Origin: DASUAO01 sp035763745
GTDB taxonomy: Bacteria; Actinomycetota; Acidimicrobiia; IMCC26256; PALSA-555
Reading direction: 5' to 3'
NCBI GenBank assembly: GCA_035763745.1
Contig: DASUAO010000021.1
Coordinates: 62,001 to 126,000, forward strand
Length of the DNA: 64,000 bases
Under the pieces are notes generated by a model, which was given only the letters and a program-made list of their open reading frames with translations, had not been told where the DNA came from and made no database searches. The first letter of the stretch is position 1. Each line of letters opens with the position of its first letter. Below are positions 8,781-17,636 of this stretch, in pieces. The position numbers and the translations under genes are program-made.

Positions 8781-9226
8781 CGCCCCCCGAGCAGCCGGCC
8801 TGGCCTTCCGGTCAGTACGCCGGCCCGGCCACCCGGCTCGCCGCGTATGCCGTCGATGTCGCGGTGAGCACGGTCCTGCTGGGCGTGCTCACCGTCGGTG
8901 CCATCGTGGCGTTCGACCTCGTGACCGGTGCCCGGATCGAGATCCGCGTCGCTGCCGAGGTAGGCGCGCCGGCGACCGCGGTCTGGCTCTTCCTCTACTA
9001 CTTCGTCTCCTGGGCGACCGTCGGGAAGACCCCGGGCATGGCGCTGCTCGGGCTCCGGGTCACCCGACGGGACGGGGAAGCGGTGCGGACCGGTCAGGCC
9101 GCGGTGCGGACGCTCGCGTTCCCACTGTCGTTCATCGGTGGCCTGGGCTTCGTGGGCATCGTGATCGGGCGCGAGCACAGGGCGCTGCACGACGTCGTCG
9201 CGGGTACCACGGTCCTCTACGACTGA
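8777..9226 (+). CDS. RDD family membrane protein
   Basis: A 149-aa RDD-domain protein starting at GTG 8777, which overlaps the TGA of the repeat protein. It begins GQYAGPATRLAAYAVDVAVST, where R and D are the family signature in the first helix, and has further helices at LLGVLTVGAIVAF, TAVWLFLYYFVSWAT and LSFIGGLGFVGIVIG. KTPGMALLGLRV and REHRALHDVVAGT are the conserved loops. RDD proteins are small membrane proteins, some linked to ion or osmolyte transport; the function here is unknown. It converges on the flippase-like gene 5 nt away. Confidence 0.85.
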   Translation: MTPPEQPAWPSGQYAGPATRLAAYAVDVAVSTVLLGVLTVGAIVAFDLVTGARIEIRVAAEVGAPATAVWLFLYYFVSWATVGKTPGMALLGLRVTRRDGEAVRTGQAAVRTLAFPLSFIGGLGFVGIVIGREHRALHDVVAGTTVLYD

Positions 9227-9230
9227 GGGA

Positions 9231-11672
9231 TCACATGTAGTCGTTGCGTTGGAGCCAGCGCAGCGAGAACCAACCCCAGATCGGCGGTAGATAGAACGTG
9301 GCGAGGCGGTAGGAGATCGCGATCGCGATCGCGTCGGCGTGGGGGACGCCCGCAGCCACGAGCGCGCCCGTGAGCAGCAGCTCCCAGACACCGATGCCTC
9401 CGGGGATGGGCACGAAGCCATTGATCACCGCGGTCCCGGACTGGATGACCACGAGTGTGGCCAGGCCCAGAGTGCCGCCGTACGCGTGGACGACGATCCC
9501 GAGGGTGATGGCCAGGAGCAGCTCGCTCAGGAGGTTGCCGCCGAACAGCTGGGCGACCTGACGCATCGATCGGAAGATCCGGAGCGCTCCACCGATGCCC
9601 TCCACTGCGATGTGCCACCACTCCGCCATGCGGCGTCGATACCTGGGAATCAGCGCGACGACCGCCCCACATCCGGCGATCAGACCCAGCAGCACCCAGA
9701 GGACCGACGCGTCGAATCCCGAAGGTCCGAGATCGAGATCGACCCCGAGGTCGACGACGTCGGTGAGCACGAGCGGGAGGACCAGCGCCAGCTGGACGAC
9801 CAGGCGGGCGACGGACACCAGGGTTCCCGCGGTGAGTGCGACAGGGACACTGGATCCCTGCCGCTGGAGGAACCGGGTGTTCGCCGCGACCTGCACTGCG
9901 GTGCCTGGCGCGGCAAGGCTCAAGAACCCGATCGCGAACTGCTCGTTGACGAGCGGAACGAACGGCAGGCGGATGGGCATCGACCCTTGCACCGCGATGG
10001 CCTGGGCCAACTGGGGTGTCTGGCCGAACCCGAGCGCGACCAAGAGCCAGAACAGGTCGCCTTGCTTGACGAAGTCGATGAGGTTGGAGATGCCGACCTC
10101 GGTGATCGCGGTGATGAGGCTCCACAGCGCGATCGCGACGAGGGTGAACATGATCGCCGTGCCGATCGACACCCGGCGGAGCTCGATCAGCTCGGGCGGG
10201 TCGGTCCCGATCGCGGTCGCGGCGCTGACGCGCAGCTCATCGAGATCGAGATCGGACGTCTTGACCGCCTTGCTGAGCCGATCGTCGAGGGCCGCGGGCT
10301 GCACGTAGGAGAGCGCCTGCTCGAGGCCGTCCGACCCCAGGTGGGCCAGGGCGGCATCGACGGCGCGCCTGGATCCGACGGTGAGCGCGGTCGCGACCAG
10401 CAACCCAGCCGCGTCCTCGGAAAGGCTCTCCGGACTCGCGTCGTTGGAGGACATCGACCAGTCGGCGAGGAGCACCCCGTCGCCGTCGATGCGCACACTC
10501 GACTGACTGACTGACCCGTGCGTGATCCCGGCGTCGTGTGTCCGGATGAGCGCCGACCATGCCGACTCGAGATGGCTATCGCTGACGTCATCGGCGGACC
10601 GGTCGGACAGCTCCTGGCCTGCCGCCGACAACGCGATCACCGCATCCTTGGGGTGTGCCATCCCGACCGCGATGAGCTCCGGTACCCGCACCCCCGCTCG
10701 CGCGGCCAGGAGGCCCATGAGTGCTTCGTGCTCGACCAGCTCGCGGCGACTGGCCGTCGGGTCGAGACTGGAACCACGATGCCAGAGCTGACGCCAGAGG
10801 CGGGTCACCCAGCGGGAGCTGATCGCGTCTCTCCCGTAGACCTTGACCAGGAGCACACGTCCGTCCGCGGCTCGAGCCCGATGAGATGCCACTCCGCCCC
10901 GGCGACCGGGCAGCGGCTCCAGCTCGATGGCGTAGACACCGAGCTGCTCCAGCGCACGTCGTACTCGGATCGTTGGAGGCGAACCCGACGGCGAGCCGAA
11001 CGCGAGGTGCACCACGGCGGCGACTGCCCACCCGACGCCGAAGGCCGCGAGGACGTCGGGACCGCCGCCGCGGCCGAGCGCAAGCGTGGCAACGGCGCAG
11101 AGCGCGATGAGCAGGTACCCGAATCGCCGGTAGGGCCGACCGAGATGTGGCGCCGCCGTGAGGAGGGCCGCGTTCATCGCGGCCACGCGGACGACAGGGA
11201 ACGTCGCGACCTCCTCGCCGAGGACCGAGCCGATCGAACCGAGCATCGGCCAGTCCCCGGTGACGATGCGCCCCACGATCATCGCCACCAGCACGGCACC
11301 CGCGACCGAGAAGAGGACATCGCGGGCAACGGCCACTCGTCGACGGATCATCGCGGCGAGCACGAGTGCGGCGGAGTAGATCGCGGCCACGACGAACGTC
11401 GCGGCCAGCAGGTTCTGCACCGGGTCGGGGAGGCTCGCAACCGTGGCGGTGACGTTGTCGACGAAGAGCGAGGGCTGGGATTCCGCCCGGGCGCTGACCA
11501 CGATGACGAGGGATGCGACCGCGAGCGCGCATGCGTCGGCAACGCGATGGATGCGCGGCTCGTCGCGCGCGGAGACGAAGAAGTAGCTCGCCGCGCCGCG
11601 GACCCATTCACCGCCTCGCACGCGGGCCCGCCGCGGAAGTCGATCCCCCGTCGTGTGCTCGACTTCGGTCAC
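9231..11672 (-). CDS. Kinase-like/flippase-like (UPF0104, LPG synthase TM region) fusion membrane protein
   Basis: An 813-aa three-part protein. Residues about 40-240 hold six or seven TM helices. Residues about 245-470 look like a divergent kinase fold: GRVLLVKVYGRD resembles the nucleotide-binding lysine strand, and ITHGSVSQSSVRIDGDGVLLADWS resembles a catalytic loop plus a DW(S) in place of DFG. Residues about 500-813 form the UPF0104/YbhN-type flippase-like region (AAPGTAVQVAANTRFLQRQG, GGIGVWELLLTGALVAAGV). Similar proteins in actinobacteria are annotated as lysylphosphatidylglycerol synthase TM region or flippase-like. A role in lipid or lipid-linked sugar translocation is inference. 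The start is GTG. Confidence 0.85.
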   Translation of the reverse strand: MTEVEHTTGDRLPRRARVRGGEWVRGAASYFFVSARDEPRIHRVADACALAVASLVIVVSARAESQPSLFVDNVTATVASLPDPVQNLLAATFVVAAIYSAALVLAAMIRRRVAVARDVLFSVAGAVLVAMIVGRIVTGDWPMLGSIGSVLGEEVATFPVVRVAAMNAALLTAAPHLGRPYRRFGYLLIALCAVATLALGRGGGPDVLAAFGVGWAVAAVVHLAFGSPSGSPPTIRVRRALEQLGVYAIELEPLPGRRGGVASHRARAADGRVLLVKVYGRDAISSRWVTRLWRQLWHRGSSLDPTASRRELVEHEALMGLLAARAGVRVPELIAVGMAHPKDAVIALSAAGQELSDRSADDVSDSHLESAWSALIRTHDAGITHGSVSQSSVRIDGDGVLLADWSMSSNDASPESLSEDAAGLLVATALTVGSRRAVDAALAHLGSDGLEQALSYVQPAALDDRLSKAVKTSDLDLDELRVSAATAIGTDPPELIELRRVSIGTAIMFTLVAIALWSLITAITEVGISNLIDFVKQGDLFWLLVALGFGQTPQLAQAIAVQGSMPIRLPFVPLVNEQFAIGFLSLAAPGTAVQVAANTRFLQRQGSSVPVALTAGTLVSVARLVVQLALVLPLVLTDVVDLGVDLDLGPSGFDASVLWVLLGLIAGCGAVVALIPRYRRRMAEWWHIAVEGIGGALRIFRSMRQVAQLFGGNLLSELLLAITLGIVVHAYGGTLGLATLVVIQSGTAVINGFVPIPGGIGVWELLLTGALVAAGVPHADAIAIAISYRLATFYLPPIWGWFSLRWLQRNDYM

Positions 11673-11741
11673 CGTCGATTCCGCCCCTGGTTCACTCCCG
11701 ACCGCCGGCTTCCGCTTCGAATGGTTCGGCGGCCCGCGTGG

Positions 11742-13859
11742 TCAGCCCGCGGACGCGGACCGTAGCGCCCTCTCGTTCAACTGCGTGACGACGTCGAACA
11801 GATCACCGGTCTCCCAGAAGTCGATTGCGACCAGATTGGGGAGCAGGCCCCGTTCCGTCCGGCATCGTTCGGCTCGCGCGCCGAGAACCGTCTCGGAGTT
11901 GACCTCCGAAGCGTCCGCGAACGACTGCGGCGTCACCCAGTGGTTCAGCAGGAACAGCGGTGCGTCGCCACTGCCGCGGTTGTCCGCACATGACGTCGGC
12001 GCCTCGAGGTCGGACACCTTCTCGAACGAGTACGGGGTCTCCTGGACGAGGCCCCCTTCGTAGATGTTGGGGAGCTTCGGCCCGCCGTCCTGCTTCTCGA
12101 GCCCGACGAGCAGGCGCTTGCCGGAGTCGATCATCTCCTGGAGCGTCGGGAGCGCCTCGTCGGAGGACACTGCCAGCTGGTACTTCCCGAGTCCCGCCTG
12201 CGAGAGCACCGCCTGGATCTGTTCGACGTCGGCGTAGTCCTCGATCACGACGATCAGCACGTCGCGGGGCTCGGACTCGAGGAAGACCCGGATCGAATCG
12301 GCGGCGGCGCGCATCCGGGTGGAGCCGAGCTCGCAGAACACATGACAGAGGTAGACCGCCTGCTCGGACTTGTCGGGCGGTGGGCCGACCGACTCGCGCA
12401 GCTGTTCCGCTCGTGCGGTGAGCTCGGGACCAACAGACTTCTCGAGCTCGGTTCGTCGCACGTCGGTGAGATCCGTGTACACGATCGATTGGTCCTGACC
12501 TTCGCGCCGGCTTCCGACGTACGCGTCGATCAGGAGCCCCCGGACGCCCCCGCGGAGCTGCGTCGTGATCCCCGTCTGGTGATTCGCGTTGAGGAATCCG
12601 TCGTCGGCGGCTGACATCGCGTTGTGCGCGGTCGGCAAGGCGAGCTCGTCCAGCCGTCGATCGCAGTAGGCGATGCGGCCGTTGCAGGCAAGGGATCCCG
12701 CGCTGGCCTCGGGACTCGAGAAGACCAAGAACGCGACCGCGCCGACGACGAGGACCATCGCCAGGCTCGACGCCACGCCCACGACCCAGCCCGGCCCGCC
12801 TTGCCCGGTCGAGACCGCCGCGGTGGGTCGGACCAGCAGCCCGAGCCCGTAGACGAGCGCCGCGTACAGAACGAACGCCCCGAGGGCCACGAGCGCCGCA
12901 TCGACGGCGTCGGATGGGTTCAGGATCAGGAGGAGGCCCACGATGCCCGCGCCCACGGCCAATCCTGCCTTGCCCAGCGCGGTCCGCGGCTCACGTGCGA
13001 TCGCGCTCCCGATCCTCGTGCGGATCGCCGCTGGCGTCAGGTGCGAACCCTCAGAGGTCGTCGCTCGACCCGCGGCCGCGACGAGGATCCCGGCGATCAC
13101 GCCGAACACACCGACGACTCGCAGACCCTCGATGTAGTTGCCCCAGAGGTCACCGGCCGCGGTGCTGGTGAGGGGATCATCGAACGCCGACCGGACGAGC
13201 CCACCACTGATGCGAGCAAGGGCGACGAGCACGACGCCGGCCACACCGAGATATCGACCCAGCCTCGCCAACGCCTGGGTGCGATCCGGGGCGAGGAGGA
13301 TCCCCGCCGCGACGGCGGCGAGGCCGATGGCGGGCAGGACCCAGGCCAGGAACCCCACGCTGTCGGCGATCCGCCACAGCCCGAGTCCGACCGACAGATC
13401 ACGCAGGTGGATCAAGGTGCCCTCGATGTCGGACGGGATGGCCTCGGCGGCCTCCGGAGAGATCGAGCGGACGGTGTCCACGAGCAGGAGCACGGCCTCG
13501 TTGGCCGTCACCAACACGTTGTCCGTCGGCTCGACACTGAAGAACGTGTGGGCTCCCGCGACCGCCGATTCGAACACGTCACCGAACTGGCTGGAGGCGA
13601 CGACGGTCTCGGCTGCGCCCTCGAGTATGGGCTGGAAGACGAGGAGGTCGCGATCGGCCTTGACGACGCCGCTCACGAGCGTCCGGGCGACGACCCGGCG
13701 CATCGACTCCGATTCCTCCAACGCCTGGCGCGAGCGCGCTGCGAGATTCTCGCTGTCGAGCAGCGTGAGTGACGCCCAGCCCGCCAGCGCACCCGCGAGC
13801 AACGAGAACACCCCGACCAGCCCGGCGACCCGCGCGACGAGCGGGCGAGGACGAGCCAT
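11742..13859 (-). CDS. Membrane-anchored PI-PLC-like phosphodiesterase domain protein
   Basis: A 705-aa protein. There is an N-terminal TM helix (VAGLVGVFSLLAGALAGWASL), an ectodomain of about 130 residues, then a cluster of TM helices (about 160-385). A large C-terminal domain (about 395-700) faces outside. It starts CNGRIAYCDRRLDELALPTAHNAMS, where TAHN supplies the first catalytic histidine of PLC-like TIM-barrel phosphodiesterases, followed by GVRGLLIDAYVG for the acidic/metal segment and VYLCHVFCELGS where the second histidine would sit. It may cleave a phosphodiester lipid head group at the cell surface. Substrate and metal use are unknown. Confidence 0.85.
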   Translation of the reverse strand: MARPRPLVARVAGLVGVFSLLAGALAGWASLTLLDSENLAARSRQALEESESMRRVVARTLVSGVVKADRDLLVFQPILEGAAETVVASSQFGDVFESAVAGAHTFFSVEPTDNVLVTANEAVLLLVDTVRSISPEAAEAIPSDIEGTLIHLRDLSVGLGLWRIADSVGFLAWVLPAIGLAAVAAGILLAPDRTQALARLGRYLGVAGVVLVALARISGGLVRSAFDDPLTSTAAGDLWGNYIEGLRVVGVFGVIAGILVAAAGRATTSEGSHLTPAAIRTRIGSAIAREPRTALGKAGLAVGAGIVGLLLILNPSDAVDAALVALGAFVLYAALVYGLGLLVRPTAAVSTGQGGPGWVVGVASSLAMVLVVGAVAFLVFSSPEASAGSLACNGRIAYCDRRLDELALPTAHNAMSAADDGFLNANHQTGITTQLRGGVRGLLIDAYVGSRREGQDQSIVYTDLTDVRRTELEKSVGPELTARAEQLRESVGPPPDKSEQAVYLCHVFCELGSTRMRAAADSIRVFLESEPRDVLIVVIEDYADVEQIQAVLSQAGLGKYQLAVSSDEALPTLQEMIDSGKRLLVGLEKQDGGPKLPNIYEGGLVQETPYSFEKVSDLEAPTSCADNRGSGDAPLFLLNHWVTPQSFADASEVNSETVLGARAERCRTERGLLPNLVAIDFWETGDLFDVVTQLNERALRSASAG

Positions 13860-14024
13860 TCAGCCGCGAGTGCCGGCGAGACGCGGCACCATGAAATCCG
13901 ATGTCGTCACGAGTGGCGGGTCAGCAGAGCCAGGAGGCGGAGCATCGTCGAGTAGATCCGAGCGAAGGATTCCCGGAGGCGTCGGTCTCGAGCAAGGATG
14001 TCGCCACGGTCGTTCCTGTCAGCG

Positions 14025-14073
14025 GTAGGGGCGGCGAGGTGCGGGCCGCGTCAATCTAGACGCGTGCCCCTAC
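14025..14073. other. Nested inverted repeat between divergent membrane-protein genes
   Basis: An outer arm GTAGGGGC (14025-14032) pairs exactly with GCCCCTAC (14066-14073), and an inner CGCGTC (14047-14052) pairs with GACGCG (14059-14064) around AATCTA. It lies in the 274-bp gap between genes starting at 13859 (minus) and 14134 (plus), in which I see no gene. It could be an operator, an RNA structure or an old terminator. Confidence 0.5.
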
Positions 14074-14133
14074 GTCGCGGACCGAGTCCTCGGCTGGCCG
14101 CCGCGTTGGTCGTCGCGCTAGCCATGGGGGCGC

Positions 14134-14676
14134 ATGGAGCACGAGATCGCGGACGATGGGCTCCACAAGAACTGGGACGCCCCCGTGTGGCGTGAGTGCA
14201 TCACGATGGTGCTCTATGTCTCGATCGTGCTGCTCGCGACCCTCGCTGCGCTCCCTTCCGGGGACTCGGGCGCAGCAGCCGTTCACGACGACGACGGTGT
14301 GCACGGTCTGGCGCTCGGCGGCCTCATCTGGGGAACCACCGTTGGCCTCGCCATGGCCCACTGGTTCGCCTTTCACATGACCGCGCTGGGGTTCGGGCGC
14401 GGAAAGGCCAGCCGCGAAGATCTCAAGGGCGGTGTGGCCCAGCTCGCGGGGGCGGCGTTCGTCGCGCTGCTCGCCACGATCCCACTGCTCGTCTTCGATG
14501 ACGATCTCGACGTTCAGGCTTCGACCTTCGTCCCGGCGGTGCTGATCGGGCTCGCGGGCTACCTCGCGTACCGCGCGGCCGGGCGCTCCCGGGCTCAGGC
14601 GCTCGCCCGCGGGGCGGTCGTGCTGACCATCGGGCTCGCGGTCGCGGCGATGAAGAACATCCTCGGCGGGCACTGA
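14134..14676 (+). CDS. Hypothetical four- to five-TM membrane protein
   Basis: A 180-aa protein with hydrophobic segments at about 23-41 (ITMVLYVSIVLLATLAAL), 58-78 (LALGGLIWGTTVGLAMAHWF), 102-122 (QLAGAAFVALLATIPLLVF), 132-148 and 160-174. ATG 14134 is the first sensible start. I do not recognise the family. The acidic loop GDSGAAAVHDDDGVHG and the W-x-A-F-H-M-T turn are its most distinctive parts. It ends just before a strong hairpin terminator shared with the convergent SHOCT gene. Confidence 0.7.
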   Translation: MEHEIADDGLHKNWDAPVWRECITMVLYVSIVLLATLAALPSGDSGAAAVHDDDGVHGLALGGLIWGTTVGLAMAHWFAFHMTALGFGRGKASREDLKGGVAQLAGAAFVALLATIPLLVFDDDLDVQASTFVPAVLIGLAGYLAYRAAGRSRAQALARGAVVLTIGLAVAAMKNILGGH

Positions 14677-14692
14677 GGGCACTCGCGCCCAG

Positions 14693-14722
14693 CGGGGCGG
14701 CCCGTGTGGCCAGGCCGCCCCG
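14693..14722. terminator. Bidirectional hairpin terminator
   Basis: A 10-bp perfect GC-rich stem (CGGGGCGGCC at 14693-14702 with GGCCGCCCCG at 14713-14722) and a 10-nt loop, placed exactly between two convergent stops (14676 and 14729). There is no U-tract, as is common in high-GC actinobacteria. Confidence 0.75.
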
Positions 14723-14728
14723 GGTCGC

Positions 14729-15124
14729 TCAACCGATGATCTTGGCCTTCAGTCGCGTGAACTCGGCGTCGTCGATGACGCCCTGGGCCTTGAGGTCGTT
14801 GAGGCGGGCGAGCTCGTCGGCGGGGCTCCCCGAGGTGCCGGTCGCGTCGCGGATGTAGGCCCGCTGCGCGGCATCCCGGGCCTGAGCCGCCGCGAGTGCG
14901 TGCTCACCCATCTTCTGGCCTCGTGCGATGAGGTACACGAACACCCCGAGGTAGGGGACGAGGATCACGAAGAAGCACCACAGGAACTTGGCGAAGCCGC
15001 TGAGATCGGTACTGCGGAAGATGTCCCCGAAGACCGAGATCAGGAGCCAGACCCAGATGAAGAACAGGGTGAACCAGACGATGGACCAGAGCACCTGGCC
15101 GGTTCCGAACTCTACTGCGAGCAC
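14729..15124 (-). CDS. PLDc_N/SHOCT membrane protein
   Basis: A 131-aa protein. Two TM helices (VLWSIVWFTLFFIWVWLLISVFG and FLWCFFVILVPYLGVFVYLIARG) form a PLDc_N-like hairpin with the typical DIFRSTDLSGFAKFLW loop. The C-terminus (ADELARLNDLKAQGVIDDAEFTRLKAKIIG) is a SHOCT domain. This two-part layout is common in actinobacteria; the function is unknown but oligomerisation through SHOCT is likely. Confidence 0.88.
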   Translation of the reverse strand: MLAVEFGTGQVLWSIVWFTLFFIWVWLLISVFGDIFRSTDLSGFAKFLWCFFVILVPYLGVFVYLIARGQKMGEHALAAAQARDAAQRAYIRDATGTSGSPADELARLNDLKAQGVIDDAEFTRLKAKIIG

Positions 15125-15279
15125 GAGTCACTCCTCGGGATCGAACATGCGGAAGATTTGGCGGGGCAACTCTCGCCGCGCGACACGTCAACCTAGTCGC
15201 CCCGGAGGATCCGGAGCGCAATCGTCTGCCGTTCCGGTCGCACCCGATGGGGTCTTGGAACTGGCCGCGATCGCCGCGG

Positions 15280-16296
15280 TCAGGGTCCCGCGGTCTCCCG
15301 CTCTGGCACCGGCTCGAGGAGGCGGGCCTCGAGGTCGAGCTCGGCTGGCACCGGTTCGCCGGCGTGCTCCGCCCTGCGGTACCAGAAGGCAGCGTCGAGC
15401 GCGATCGAGGCGGTGACGATGCGACCCAGCAAGTAGGCCCAGAGCAGCAGCGCGAGTGAGGCGCCGATTGCGCCGTAGGTCTCGGTCTTCGACCGGACCG
15501 AGTAGCCGAACCAGTAGACGGTGATCGCGTGGAGAACCTGCACACCGATCGCGAACAACGCGGCCCCCGGGATCAACCACCACCACGGGCACTCGGCACG
15601 CGGGAGCCGACTCGACACGAACAGCCACAGCGCGAACGGGACCGCGGTCGACACCACGATCCCGGCAAGCCCGAGAACCATGGACTCGGATCGCAGCCAG
15701 GACACGACGCCCATCGTCAGCATCAACGCGATGACCAGTCCGATGAACGCCCCCACCGCGCGGGCGGAGCCCCGTCGCCACTTGATCGGCACCTGCCAGA
15801 TGAGGCCGCTCGCCACGCGCAGCACCTTCACCATGCCGCGCGCGCCCAACAGCAGGGCGAAGCCGCTGACGAACAGCACGGTCAGCCGCTCACCGAGACC
15901 GAGGTTCCCCGCGTTCCTGATCGCGCTCGTGGCGAGACCGGCGATGCCCGCCGAGCTCGTCAGCTCGACCGGGTCCCCGTGGGCCGCTTCGGACGCGATG
16001 CCGACTCCCACCACGAAGAAGAACACGAACGGAATGAGGAACATGAAGATGCGGAACGCGACTGCGGCAGACAGGACGCCGCCGCCGGTCGCGGCGTCGC
16101 GCTCGAGAGTCCGGAACACCGTGTCGATCCACCTGGAGCCCGGTCGAGCCCCCTCGAGGCGGGCCCGCGTCGCCTCGATCCGCCCGGTGACCCGCTCGCG
16201 GTGGTCGCGCAGTCGCCGCGCGAGGGACTGCTCGGCGTCGTCCTCCAACTGTCCCCGGTCCGTCGGGGACCCTTTGGCGCGCTCGTCGGAAGTCAC
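15280..16296 (-). CDS. YihY/BrkB family membrane protein
   Basis: A 338-aa inner-membrane protein with about six TM helices. Family features are the N-terminal DAATGGGVLSAAVAFRIFMFLIP segment, the LLLGARGMVKVLR helix and the C-terminal YGAIGASLALLLWAYLLGRIV signature. The old name ribonuclease BN for this family is a misannotation; its real role is unknown, with transport suggested. Its ATG overlaps the stop of the upstream channel gene (ATGA at 16293-16296), so the two are co-translated. Confidence 0.9.
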   Translation of the reverse strand: MTSDERAKGSPTDRGQLEDDAEQSLARRLRDHRERVTGRIEATRARLEGARPGSRWIDTVFRTLERDAATGGGVLSAAVAFRIFMFLIPFVFFFVVGVGIASEAAHGDPVELTSSAGIAGLATSAIRNAGNLGLGERLTVLFVSGFALLLGARGMVKVLRVASGLIWQVPIKWRRGSARAVGAFIGLVIALMLTMGVVSWLRSESMVLGLAGIVVSTAVPFALWLFVSSRLPRAECPWWWLIPGAALFAIGVQVLHAITVYWFGYSVRSKTETYGAIGASLALLLWAYLLGRIVTASIALDAAFWYRRAEHAGEPVPAELDLEARLLEPVPERETAGP

Positions 16297-16967
16297 TCCG
16301 ACAAGCCCTCGTCGGTCGCGCTGCGCCGAGTCCGCCCCAGGTTGCCGACGACGAGAGCCACCACGCTCACGAGATACAGCTGCCCGATGAGAGCCTCAAT
16401 GATCGCGAGCATCCGGCCGAGGTCGAGCCGAGCCGTCAGGTCCCCGTACCCGAGCGTCGTGAGCGTCGTGAAGCTGAAGTAGACGAAGTCGATTGCGCTC
16501 CCGGCGCCGGGCTGCACGAAGAACGGGCCGTCGACGATGTCGATCACTCCGAACACGTGGGCGAAGAAGAGGCCCACGAGGAGGTAGATGCAGAGCGTCG
16601 CGGTGACGGTCGTCAGATCGATCCGGAGATGGGATCGCATCCGCCGTGCGATGGCGATCGGCGCGACGAACGCCAGCAGCGCCCCGGCCAATCCGGCACC
16701 CGCGGTGCGACTGTCCGTTGCCACGGAGAGGACCGTGGCAACGACGGAGACGATCACGAGCACGGCGACGATCCTGAACATCCGCGCGGACACGATCGAA
16801 GCACGGAAGATCACCAGCACCGTCATGCCCTGGAGCACGACGACGAAGATCTGCCCTACTCCGCCGTCACCCGACGCCGTGTAGGCGATGATCGTGACGA
16901 CGATCAGCGCGAGGGCGAGCAGGTATCGGTCGCCGAGCCGACCATCGGGACCTCGCGGCGTCGCCAT
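16293..16967 (-). CDS. Two-pore-helix (Ion_trans_2) potassium-channel-like protein
   Basis: A 224-aa membrane protein. The selectivity filter TLTTLGYGDLT, with pore-helix sequence DFVYFSF before it and a long TM helix after it, identifies a K+ channel pore. Four to five helices precede it, so it is not a minimal two-TM channel. There is no RCK/TrkA domain, so it is likely ungated by ligand or gated by partners. ATG 16967 is chosen because a TACTAT box (minus strand, 16977-16982) lies 9 nt upstream; an in-frame ATG at 17039 is the alternative. It forms an operon with the YihY gene. Confidence 0.88.
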   Translation of the reverse strand: MATPRGPDGRLGDRYLLALALIVVTIIAYTASGDGGVGQIFVVVLQGMTVLVIFRASIVSARMFRIVAVLVIVSVVATVLSVATDSRTAGAGLAGALLAFVAPIAIARRMRSHLRIDLTTVTATLCIYLLVGLFFAHVFGVIDIVDGPFFVQPGAGSAIDFVYFSFTTLTTLGYGDLTARLDLGRMLAIIEALIGQLYLVSVVALVVGNLGRTRRSATDEGLSE

Positions 16968-17146
16968 CAGACGTGGATAGTAGGAGCAACTCCGGAACCG
17001 GGTTCGTGCTCGCGGATCGGGGCCGTGATCGTCGGCCATGTTCCAGATCTGACCCCTCCCGGAGACCGCTTGCGTCACTCGCGGACCAGATGGTGGACTC
17101 CGGGAGCCATCAAGACGAAGGCAACGACCATCCGAAAGGAACTCAT

Positions 17147-17527
17147 GTGGAAGCCATGACGAAGAAGGGTGATGGGTGGATCGGGTTCGCCGGCATGACA
17201 CTCATCATCGTCGGCCTGCTCGATGTGATCTACGGACTATGGGCCTTGGACCGCAAGGGCACCATCGCCGAACTGTTCTACGAGTCCAACCTCGAGACCT
17301 GGGGCTGGATCTACCTGATCGGCGGCGTCGTCGTGGTCTGCGCCGGCTTCGCCGTCCTCAACCGTGCGCAGTGGGCTCGGTTCGTGGGGATCACGGTCGC
17401 CATGATCTCGGTCGTCGTGAACGTGCTGTGGGCGTTCGCGTTTCCCATCCAATCGCTCATCCTCGTGCTCATCGGGGTCTCGGTCATCTACGCGCTCACC
17501 GTCTACGGCGGCAAAGAGACCGTCTGA
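17147..17527 (+). CDS. DUF7144-like four-TM membrane protein
   Basis: A 126-aa protein matching the actinobacterial DUF7144 pattern: a first helix GFAGMTLIIVGLLDVIYGLWAL, the loop ETWGWIYLIGGVVVVCAGFAVL, then RAQWARFVGITVAMISVVVNVLW and LILVLIGVSVIYALTVYG. GTG 17147 is preferred over ATG 17156 because AAAGGA (17135-17140) is 6 nt upstream of the GTG, a good ribosome-binding distance. It is followed by a strong hairpin terminator. Function unknown. Confidence 0.85.
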   Translation: MEAMTKKGDGWIGFAGMTLIIVGLLDVIYGLWALDRKGTIAELFYESNLETWGWIYLIGGVVVVCAGFAVLNRAQWARFVGITVAMISVVVNVLWAFAFPIQSLILVLIGVSVIYALTVYGGKETV

Positions 17528-17556
17528 CGACGAGACCAACGTCCACGAATGAGAGT

Positions 17557-17588
17557 CTCCCGGCGCGGGATCCTCGCCGCGCCGGGAG
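17557..17588. terminator. Hairpin terminator after the DUF7144 gene
   Basis: A 12-bp perfect stem, CTCCCGGCGCGG (17557-17568) with CCGCGCCGGGAG (17577-17588), and an 8-nt loop, between convergent genes ending at 17527 and 17637. It can serve both strands. Confidence 0.8.
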
Positions 17589-17636
17589 CATCTCACCTGC
17601 CTCGACGGAGCCCTCGCGACTCGCCACGTCGAGCGG

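Noticed and set aside
10518..11765. 415-aa plus-strand open frame
   Set aside because: Antisense to the flippase-like gene, no recognisable domain or hydrophobic pattern.
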